From the NCBI GenBank assembly GCA_014728435.1, contig WJLP01000104.1:1-22518 (forward strand): a DNA stretch of 22,518 bases, in the 5' to 3' direction. Source of the DNA: Candidatus Uhrbacteria bacterium (GTDB lineage Bacteria > Patescibacteriota > Patescibacteriia > 2-12-FULL-60-25). This document shows, one piece after another, positions 1-6,900 of the stretch. Numbering within the stretch: position 1 is the first letter of the stretch; each line of letters begins with the position of its first letter. Below the pieces are notes generated by a model. It did no database searches. It worked only from the letters and a program-made list of their open reading frames with translations, and was not told where the DNA came from. The translations under genes and the position numbers were made by a program.

Positions 1-92
1 AAGTTATCTTGTTTTGCACGGATGGTGACAAAGTATTTTCCGGATTTGTGATAGTCGTAGCCTGGTAGACGGGGTGATGTTTTTCGTATCAT
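1..92 (-). CDS. REP-associated tyrosine transposase (IS200/Y1-Tnp family), N-terminal fragment
   Basis: Reading the minus strand from the ATG at 92-90 gives about 30 residues that run off the window edge: MIRKTSPRLPGYDY, then HKSGKYFVTIRAKQDN. The pattern R-L-x-G-Y-D-Y followed by G-x-Y-F-V-T-I is the characteristic start of the single-domain HUH (Y1) transposases called RAYTs, which handle REP palindromes. The catalytic HUH and tyrosine motifs would lie outside the window, so intactness cannot be judged. A REP-like palindrome lies 67 bases upstream, which supports the call. The family assignment rests on the N-terminal motif alone. Confidence 0.65.
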   Translation of the reverse strand, partial: MIRKTSPRLPGYDYHKSGKYFVTIRAKQDN

Positions 93-158
93 GGTGGGTA
101 TCATATATATACCCGGTTCCACACATATGAAGTTTTGTCAAGTGATATCAGTGTACAG

Positions 159-183
159 GTAGGGGACAAGTCGCGACTTGTCC
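159..183 (+). repeat. REP-like palindrome beside the RAYT fragment
   Basis: A perfect 20-base palindrome (164-183, arms GGACAAGTCG/CGACTTGTCC) is preceded by GTAG at 159-162. A GTAG or GGAG tetranucleotide 5' of a stem is the known signature of REP elements mobilised by RAYTs. The stem starts directly after the glpK stop codon (186-184), so it may also protect or end that transcript, although no T-run follows on the minus strand. Confidence 0.55.
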
Positions 184-1662
184 TTACTGAGTTGCCCATC
201 CTCGAGCGCGTTCAAGGGCGCGCTCGTATTGCTTGAGAAACAGTTTACCGCGGTTGGGGCGTTTTGGGGTGTAGGTTTTGCGGAAGTTTTGTTTGGCGGC
301 TATGTCACGCCAGGCGGGCCAGAGTTCGGCGCCAAGGCCGGCCATCATGGCGGCGCCCACGGCCGTGGCTTCGCATTCGGCGGCGACGCGCACTTTGACG
401 CGGCTTATGTCGGATTGGCTTTGCATCAGCGGTTCGGAACGGGTCAGACCGCCCGAGACATGCCAAGCTTTGTTTTTGGTGCCGGTTTGTTCTTCCAAGA
501 GGGCGGCCATGCGTTCGGTTTGGCAGGCGATAGCCTCGATTGCCGCGCGGCAGATGTGGGCGCGTTCGGTGGAACGGTTTAGCCCGATGATTAGGCCGCG
601 CGCCGCAGGATCCCAATCCGGTGCCGCCAAACCGGAGAACGCGGGTACGATGGTTACGCCGCCAGTGGTTTTGACAGTGGATGCCAGGCGATCGAATTCT
701 TTCATGGTTTCAACCAGGTGCATTTTTTCTTTGATCCATTCGAGCATGGCGCCGCCGGTTAGGGCGCTGGTTTCGTAAGCGTATTCGGCGGGTCGGCCGG
801 CACGCTTCCAGGCCAGTGTGGTGAGGATGCCGGATGTGGCCGGGCGGGGAATTTGGCCGATGCTTTTTAAGGTGAAGATACCGGTTCCATATGTTACGGC
901 CAGCATGCTGTCGCGCAGAGGGCCGTGGCTGAAAAGAGCCGCTTGTTGGTCGCCCAGTATGCCGGTGATGGGAATTTTTGCGTCAAAGATTTTTTTATCA
1001 GTGTAACCGAATTCGGTGTCGGAATCTTGAATACGGGGGAGTTGGCGTTCTTGGATTTTGAAAAGTTTGAGTAGTTCTTCATCCCATTTTTGGTTTTTTA
1101 GGTTCATTAGCATGGTTCGGCTGGCATTGGATGGTTCGGTGGCGTATGATTTGCCGCCGGTTAAATTCCAGAGGATCCAAGCATCAACAGTGCCAAAAAG
1201 CAGGCGCTTTTTTTTGCTCTTAAGTTTGTTGTTTAACCATTCCATCTTGGTTGCGGAAAAACTGGGGTCGATAACCAGGCCGGTTTTGGCGCGGATACGG
1301 CGGGCGAGCGCGCGTTTTTTTTCGAGGGCTTTGCATCTTGAGCTTGTGCGGCGGTCTTGCCAGACAATGGCGCGGTGCAGAGGTTTGCCGTTGGCCGCGT
1401 CCCAAGAAATAACGGTTTCGCGCTGATTGGTAATGCCGATGCAGGCGACGTCTTTGGTTTTAACGCGAGATTTTTTTATTACTTGCTTGGCGGCATCACG
1501 GGTTTTTTCCCAGAGTTCTTGCGCGTCTTGTTCAACATCGCCGATGTCGTTGGCGTAGCTGTTTAGCTTGTGCGAGACTTGGGCGATGTTGCGTAAGTTA
1601 GTATCGAAAATTATGGCACGGGTGCTTGTGGTGCCGATGTCCAAAGAAAGGATGTGTTTCAT
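184..1662 (-). CDS. glpK: glycerol kinase
   Basis: Phosphorylates glycerol with ATP to sn-glycerol-3-phosphate in the cytoplasm. At 492 residues it has the usual length of FGGY-family glycerol kinases (about 500). Visible motifs are the N-terminal phosphate-binding DIGTTSTRA (8-16), GITNQRE (76-82) and WQDRR (101-105) for glycerol binding, the catalytic-base motif GDQQAAL with Asp238, TYGTG (257-261), and a C-terminal ATP-binding segment with SGG and AVGAAMMAGLG. All key residues seem present. The ATG at 1662 is the natural family start. It diverges from the DedA gene across a 79-base spacer that carries a promoter for each gene. gpsA at 10.7-11.7 kb makes the same product from dihydroxyacetone phosphate, so the cell appears to have two routes to the phospholipid backbone. 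Confidence 0.93.
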   Translation of the reverse strand: MKHILSLDIGTTSTRAIIFDTNLRNIAQVSHKLNSYANDIGDVEQDAQELWEKTRDAAKQVIKKSRVKTKDVACIGITNQRETVISWDAANGKPLHRAIVWQDRRTSSRCKALEKKRALARRIRAKTGLVIDPSFSATKMEWLNNKLKSKKKRLLFGTVDAWILWNLTGGKSYATEPSNASRTMLMNLKNQKWDEELLKLFKIQERQLPRIQDSDTEFGYTDKKIFDAKIPITGILGDQQAALFSHGPLRDSMLAVTYGTGIFTLKSIGQIPRPATSGILTTLAWKRAGRPAEYAYETSALTGGAMLEWIKEKMHLVETMKEFDRLASTVKTTGGVTIVPAFSGLAAPDWDPAARGLIIGLNRSTERAHICRAAIEAIACQTERMAALLEEQTGTKNKAWHVSGGLTRSEPLMQSQSDISRVKVRVAAECEATAVGAAMMAGLGAELWPAWRDIAAKQNFRKTYTPKRPNRGKLFLKQYERALERARGWATQ

Positions 1663-1670
1663 ACCACCAT

Positions 1671-1699
1671 ACTATAAACTTTTAACTGCCAACTCACAA
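1671..1699 (-). promoter_or_regulatory. sigma-70-type promoter of glpK, apparently leaderless
   Basis: On the minus strand TTGTGA (1699-1694) and TATAGT (1676-1671) are separated by 17 bases. The expected start site near 1664 is only about 2 bases before the ATG at 1662, so the mRNA would be essentially leaderless. Confidence 0.5.
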
Positions 1700-1701
1700 G
1701 A

Positions 1702-1741
1702 GTTATATGACGTTATGTGCTGTTATGGTATGCTATAGCGC
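1702..1741 (+). repeat. degenerate 10-bp-period tandem repeat in the glpK/dedA spacer
   Basis: Four successive decamers begin GTTATATGAC (1702), GTTATGTGCT (1712), GTTATGGTAT (1722) and GCTATAGCGC (1732). The G[TC]TAT start recurs every 10 bases, about one helical turn, up to the DedA start codon. The last units contain the DedA -10 element. Confidence 0.4.
1726..1734 (+). promoter_or_regulatory. extended -10 promoter of the DedA gene
   Basis: TGGTATGCT matches the TGnTATAAT extended -10 form, with its hexamer at 1729-1734. There is no convincing -35. The expected start site is near 1741, next to the ATG at 1742, and no Shine-Dalgarno is present, which suggests a leaderless message. Confidence 0.4.
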
Positions 1742-2422
1742 ATGGAATATATAATTACATTTTTTCAAAATTTGCATAATTTGGAAGCTTTGATTACTTG
1801 GGGCGGGTACACGGTGCTTTCGATAATTGTTTTCGCGGAATCGGGGTTGTTGTTTGGGTTCTTTTTGCCCGGGGATTCGTTGTTGGTGACTACCGGGCTT
1901 TTGGCGACGCAAGGGTATTTGAATATTTGGTATTTGTTTTTCTTGTTGTCTTTTATGGCGATTGCCGGAGATACGGTGGGGTATCATTTTGGCAAATATA
2001 CAGGTCCAAAAATTTTTAGAAGAGAAAAATCGATTTTATTCGCGAAAGATCATTTGCTGAAGGCGAAAGCTTTTTATGATAAGCATGGCGGTAAGACAAT
2101 TATTTTGGCCAGATTTATGCCGATCGTGAGGACTTTCGCGCCGATTGTGGCGGGCGTGGGCGAGATGCCGTATAAAAGATTTTTAGCTTTTAATGTGATT
2201 GGAGGGATTGGCTGGGTTGGGTCCATGTTGGGATTGGGGTATTTTTTGGGCGAGACCATTCCCGGCGTGGAAGAGCACCTGCATATTGTGATTGCGATAG
2301 TTGTGTTGTTATCGATCTCGCCGGGGATTTATGCGTACTTTAAAGAAAGGAGCAATCGGACGAAAAGTTCGTCGAGTCCATTAAGCGGCGGAGAAAAGAG
2401 GTTGGATAATAAGGAAAAATAG
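1742..2422 (+). CDS. DedA family (SNARE-associated/VTT) inner-membrane protein
   Basis: A 226-residue polytopic membrane protein of the DedA superfamily. Members of this family are linked to flipping of undecaprenyl phosphate or phospholipids and to membrane homeostasis. Family signatures are visible: Glu33 followed by FLPGDSLL (41-48, the re-entrant loop that usually reads PGE), GDTVGYHFGKYTG (76-88), and the conserved R-x-x-P-x-x-R-T-F-x-P-x-x-A-G segment at 124-138, followed by a W-containing helix (GGIGWVG). Hydrophobic segments lie around 20-40, 45-75, 135-170 and 180-200. The tail after about 203 is polar and Ser/Lys-rich, probably cytoplasmic. The exact substrate cannot be told from sequence. 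Confidence 0.9.
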   Translation: MEYIITFFQNLHNLEALITWGGYTVLSIIVFAESGLLFGFFLPGDSLLVTTGLLATQGYLNIWYLFFLLSFMAIAGDTVGYHFGKYTGPKIFRREKSILFAKDHLLKAKAFYDKHGGKTIILARFMPIVRTFAPIVAGVGEMPYKRFLAFNVIGGIGWVGSMLGLGYFLGETIPGVEEHLHIVIAIVVLLSISPGIYAYFKERSNRTKSSSSPLSGGEKRLDNKEK

Positions 2423-2540
2423 CAAAGATAATAGCTGATTCCAGTATACTCTCCATTCGTCAGAGTTTTGAGGGACGAGCGGTTTATAGGAGATTTCCAA
2501 TTAGAAAATAGGTTAGATTGGCTAAAATGTTGATGATACT

Positions 2541-2549
2541 TGCTAAAAT
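2541..2549 (+). promoter_or_regulatory. possible extended -10 element upstream of the PRTase-like gene
   Basis: TGCTAAAAT fits TGnTAAAAT, with its hexamer at 2544-2549. A TTGGCT at 2518-2523 is 20 bases upstream, too far for a standard -35. Transcripts would have a leader of about 40 bases containing the Shine-Dalgarno at 2587-2591. The rest of the 2423-2596 spacer shows nothing else I can support. Confidence 0.3.
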
Positions 2550-2596
2550 TGTTGTTTTTGGTAAGGTTGGATCAGCACAATAAATTGGAGGTGAGC

Positions 2597-3232
2597 ATGG
2601 ATGGTTTTTTGCGAGAGCAATTACGGCAGTTGTTTTTAAGGGGGGCGGTCGTATTGCGCAGGCCCCAGTATAAGAGTCGGCCGTTTAAGGTTGATTTGGA
2701 AATTTTGGATTCGGATCCCATGGCCAGGGAAGCGGTGTTTAAGTTGTTGGGTACTCGGGTAGATGCCGGAGCGTATGATGTTATCGCGTCAGTACCCGAT
2801 GATTGCAGAAACTTGGCCGGCATGTACGCGGCCAAAGAGGGTCTGCATTTGTTGCAGCCGGTGGAGATGACTCCGGACGCAAGCTCTCCGCTTATGCTTT
2901 ACGGCAAAGCTCGGCCGGATGCTCATGTGCTTGTGATTGCGGCGCTCAATAAAATTGAAAGCCGGCAAAAAATGGAAACGCATTCGGTTGTTCGCACATT
3001 AAACGTTTTGAGGCAAAATCGGTTGGACCCGCGTAAAATTATTATTTTGTTTGATGCGGACAGGCGAGCCCGTTTGAAGAAGATGGTAAATGAGAGCTAT
3101 GACTCCGGTATAGCCCTTGAGGCCATCTTTGACATGACCGAGGTGTTTAGGATGTTGCTTGCCGACCCGCAAGGTTTTAATTTGGAGGAAAGAGAAATAA
3201 ATGAGGCCAAACAACATTATGAGCAAATGTAA
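2597..3232 (+). CDS. orotate-phosphoribosyltransferase-like protein lacking the PRPP motif
   Basis: I chose the ATG at 2597 because GGAGG (2587-2591) stands 5 bases before it; a TTG at 2540 in the same frame has no such site. The 211-residue product follows the fold order of orotate phosphoribosyltransferases: an N-terminal helix, F-K-V-D-L-E-I-L (30-37), Y-D-V-I-A-S-V-P (60-67, the usual FDxIxGVP), a strand-loop HVLVIAALNKIES (110-122), the strand IIILFDADR (148-156, the usual VLVDREQ) and a C-terminal helical end resembling the family's TLxEx(L) segment. The PRPP-binding loop, normally [LIV]-x-D-D-V-x-T-T-G, is replaced by VIAALNKIES with no acidic pair. The lysine-rich loop (RKExKxYG) is also absent. 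It is therefore probably not an active PyrE; a nucleotide-sensing or structural role is possible. Its function is unknown. Confidence 0.55.
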   Translation: MDGFLREQLRQLFLRGAVVLRRPQYKSRPFKVDLEILDSDPMAREAVFKLLGTRVDAGAYDVIASVPDDCRNLAGMYAAKEGLHLLQPVEMTPDASSPLMLYGKARPDAHVLVIAALNKIESRQKMETHSVVRTLNVLRQNRLDPRKIIILFDADRRARLKKMVNESYDSGIALEAIFDMTEVFRMLLADPQGFNLEEREINEAKQHYEQM

Positions 3233-3237
3233 ACTCC

Positions 3238-3281
3238 GGCTTGTGGAACTTACCTTAGGTAAGCATTCGAAGCCTTTTTTT
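3238..3281 (+). terminator. rho-independent terminator after the PRTase-like gene
   Basis: Outer stem GGCTT (3238-3242)/AAGCC (3270-3274), inner stem CTTACC (3249-3254)/GGTAAG (3258-3263) with a TTA loop, followed by seven T (3275-3281). Confidence 0.75.
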
Positions 3282-3282
3282 A

Positions 3283-3311
3283 TTGCTTAAATAACAGAAT
3301 AATTATATACT
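3283..3311 (+). promoter_or_regulatory. promoter of the sigma factor/macroglobulin operon
   Basis: TTGCTT (3283-3288), a 17-base spacer and TATACT (3306-3311). The expected start is near 3318, about 29 bases before the sigma-factor ATG. It lies directly behind the preceding terminator. There is no clear Shine-Dalgarno ahead of 3347. Confidence 0.5.
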
Positions 3312-3346
3312 AGTGTCATTCAATTTGAATCATTTTCGTTATTATT

Positions 3347-3919
3347 ATGCCGCCAGACAAATATTCACCAGAGGAGGAAAAGGATCTGTTTTTGCGGTTT
3401 AAGGAGGATCCGGAGGTTGTCGCGGAGATCTATGACAGGCACGCAAAATCTTTGTATTCTTTTTTGTTAAAGCGATGCGGGCATAAGGAAACCGCGGAGG
3501 ATATTACGGCGCAGGCTTTTATGAAATTGGTGGAATCGCATGCCAAGCTGGAGTGGAAAGGCGCGCCTATCGGGGCATGGCTTTATAGAGTGGCGGTAAA
3601 CGCGCTGGCCGACCATTGGCGAAGCGCAAAGACGCGCAAGGAACAAACAAAGCTTGATGATGAGGAGGATTACTTTGAACCTCCGTCGGAGGATGATCCG
3701 GTTTGGAATGCCGAGATTACGATTGAAAGGGAAAGGTTGATGGGCGTGATGAGTGAGTTGCCGGAAAGAGATCAACAAGTTTTAACGTTGCGTTTTTATG
3801 GAGGTTATAAAACAGAAGAGGTTGCGGCCGAGCTCGGCATCTCCAATAATCACGCGGCGGTGCTGATTTATCGTGCTTTAGGTAGAATGAGAAAGTCTAT
3901 TTTAAGTTCAAATGCATAA
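3347..3919 (+). CDS. ECF-type RNA polymerase sigma-70 family factor
   Basis: A 190-residue two-domain sigma factor of the ECF group. Region 2 (about 24-95) contains YDRHAKSLYSFLLKRCG, AEDITAQAFMKLVE (50-63) and the GAWLYRVAVNALADHWR segment (77-92) that recognises -10 DNA. After an acidic linker (104-126), region 4 (about 130-183) has LPERDQQVLTLRFYGG and the helix-turn-helix TEEVAAELGISNNHAAVLIYRALGRMRK. Regions 1 and 3 are absent, as expected for ECF factors. The next gene starts inside the end of this one (ATG 3912, stop at 3917-3919), so the two are translationally coupled. This is the usual arrangement for an ECF factor and its anti-sigma factor, and the N-terminus of the next protein fits that role. 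Confidence 0.92.
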   Translation: MPPDKYSPEEEKDLFLRFKEDPEVVAEIYDRHAKSLYSFLLKRCGHKETAEDITAQAFMKLVESHAKLEWKGAPIGAWLYRVAVNALADHWRSAKTRKEQTKLDDEEDYFEPPSEDDPVWNAEITIERERLMGVMSELPERDQQVLTLRFYGGYKTEEVAAELGISNNHAAVLIYRALGRMRKSILSSNA

Positions 3920-6900
3920 TATGAGATCCAAAGAAGAAAAAACAGCCCAAGAATTGAATGAGGCTTTGTCGCATAATAAGGAGGCGGATGTAAAATATCA
4001 GCCGTATTTGCGTATGGCTAAAGCTTTGGAGCAGGATGCCAAGGAGAACGGGGAAATGGATAAAAGTGTCATGGAAGAGCAGAAAATGCATTTAATGAAA
4101 ATGGCAAAGAATATTAAGCAAGAAAATATGCAAAAAGAAAGTAAGAGCAGTTCGAATAGTGAACAAAAAACGGCTAAAAAAGAAAAAGGAGCCGGTTTGT
4201 TTAAAAGGCCCTGGTATATTTGGGCGGGTGGATTGGCCGTTGCCGCGGCTGTGGTTGTTGTGGTGTTTGTAACAAATACCGCGGGGCCGTTGCCGTTTTT
4301 ACCGCAGGCCGATGAGCAGGAGAGTTTTATGGGTAAAGCCAAACTTTCGGTAATAATTCCGGCGGCGCACGCGGGCGATGCTTTTAATGTACTCGTGGAA
4401 AAAGGTGACAGTGAGGACGCGGCCGTGGATACGAGTTTTAAAGTGGAAAGCAAGGTGGACGTGGATACCGAGGATTTACGTCAGAGTTTGAGGATTGTTA
4501 ATGCGGCGCGTGAGCAAGACGGCGTGTATGTTGATTTTGATATTAAAAAAGAGGGTGATAAGAATTTTGTAATTACACCCGCAACCGATTTGGATCCGGG
4601 GGAGGTTTATAAAGTTTCCATTGCGGCCGCTGTTGACGGGGAGAATGAGAAAAAGCCGCGTGAATTTTCTTGGGCCATACAGACCAGGGATAAATTTAGG
4701 ATTTTGCGCAGTGTACCCGGACATCAAAGCAGTTACGTGCCGGTAAATACCAGTATCGAGGTGACTATGTCCAAAACCGGCTGGGAGGATCCGGAAGAGT
4801 ATTTTGATATTAAACCGGCAGTAAGCGGCCGCTTTGAAACACATGGCCGCACACTGGTATTTGTACCGGAAGAGCCGCTTAAAAGGGCTACGATTTATAC
4901 GGTTACTTACAAACGGGGTTGGGGTATCAGTGAGGATTTGCAGTTGGAAGAAGATGTTGTGTTGAAATTTGAAACAGCGGCCGAGAAAGAGTACTCAAGA
5001 AACAGGAGTTATTTCAGCATCTATAAGTATTTGTTTGAGTCATCTTTGGATAAAGACGTGGTTATTCCGGTAAGGACTTCGGATGATTTGAAGAGCGCGG
5101 ATATCAGTGTGACGGGTTATAAAGTTAGTTTGGAGCAGGCTTACGCGGCGGTGCAAGAGTTGGAGGAGATTCCGCATTGGGCCAGGCAGAGCAAGGAGCG
5201 GGCCACGACTTTGCAGGATTTGGCAGAGGTTGAAGCATTTACCTTGCAGGCAAAGCTGGAAGAATCGGGCAGTAATTGGATGGATTATTTGAGATTGCCC
5301 GCGGATACGCCCAAGGGTTGGTATGTGGTAAAGGTTTCACCCGCAGATGATGAGTTCGCGCAATGGATTTTATTGCAGAGGACCGACGTGGCGGCTTATA
5401 CCATGGTAACGCGCGACAAGCTTGTTGTTTGGGCGGTAAATAAGGATACGTCCATGCCGCTTAGTAATATGGTTGTTGCTTTTGACGGGCAAACGGGCAC
5501 GACGGATAACCGAGGGTTGGCGGAGATGCAAACTCCGGATGATTGGCGGGCATATCTGGATGAGCAGGGAATGACTTGGAAGCGACATGATACACCGCAT
5601 GAGGTGTTGAAGCTGGGTGATGAGAATATGGGCTTGCTTTTGAATGTGCAGTATATTGATTGGTATTGGGGGTATGCGGCGCATGATCCCGAATTGAATT
5701 ATTGGAGTTATTTGTACCCGGACAGGCCGCTTTACAGTTTAACGGACACAATGAACGTGTTTGGATTCTTGCAGGACAGGGAGACAGGCGAGGGCGCGGG
5801 TACGGTGCAGGTTGAGTTAAGATCCAACAGTATGGATTACTCCACTTTTAAAACCAAGGTTGTGGCGCGCGCTGAACTCGTGACTGACGCTGGCGGGTTT
5901 TTTGAGGGGGAATTAAGCTGGTCCGTGCCTCTGACGCCGGGGTATTATAATGTGGTTTTAACCAAAGACGGGAAAGAAATGGATAGGAGGTATATTGAGG
6001 TCCGAGATATTATGAAGCCGGCTTATACGGTTAAAGTATTGCCGCAGGATGAGGCTATTTATGCGGGAGATGTTGTGCGCGGGCAAATCAAGACCGAGTT
6101 TTTTGACGGTACACCGTACGGCAGGTTGGATCTTGAAGTGGAAACTTATGGCGCGGGCGGCGGTGAAGAGACTTTGGTAACGGATGATAACGGTGTGGCT
6201 AAATTTGAATATGATACAGAGCCGCCAATTTGCACGGCTACAAAAGAGAGGGTTGATTGCCCGAATACGCAAACTTTTACCATTGAGGCGTATCCTACGC
6301 TGGGTGAAGAGGCGGAAATTTTCGGGCAGGCCAGTGTACGGGTGTGGCGCGGTAAGCATCATTTTGAAAGCTATATGGATGATGAAAACGGTGAGCGTGT
6401 GGTTAAGTTTAAAGTGCGCGAAGTTGATTTGCGGCAGGCAACGGGCGAGAATTCGTCGGTATTGGGCGAAGGAGTAAGTGATGCGGCGATAGATAGTGAA
6501 ATATACGAGGTTTATTGGGATAGAATTGAGGATGGCACCAGGTATGATCCGATTGAAAAGAAAGTGTATCCCACTTACAGATATGAGAGGCGTTTTGAGC
6601 GCGTGGGCGAGTTTAAGAGCCGAACTGACGCGAGCGGAGAAGCGACGCTCAGTTTTCCCATGGAGGACGATATAAGTTACCGGGTTATATCCACTTATCG
6701 CGAAGGTGATAAGGTGATGCACGCGGATATGGCTTATATTTACAGCGGCGCAACTTATTACAATCCATATTATTCGAATCATAGCAATGAAAATATTACT
6801 TTTAAATCAGGACGCGCGGATAATGACGACAATGAATATGAATTGGGCGAGAAAGTTGAGTTGAGATTGATGCGTGACAATGAAATGTTTCAGGAAGACG

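Noticed and set aside
305..1566. Several open frames overlapping glpK on both strands
   Set aside because: The minus-strand glycerol kinase is complete with all motifs; the overlapping frames are GC-driven shadows.
2448..2469. Possible terminator after the DedA gene (ACTCT/AGAGT then TTTT)
   Set aside because: Only a 5-bp AT-containing stem with a 9-base loop; too weak to annotate.
5958..6782. A 274-codon open frame on the minus strand
   Set aside because: It lies wholly inside the macroglobulin gene, has no ribosome-binding site and no recognisable protein; it is a shadow of the opposite strand.
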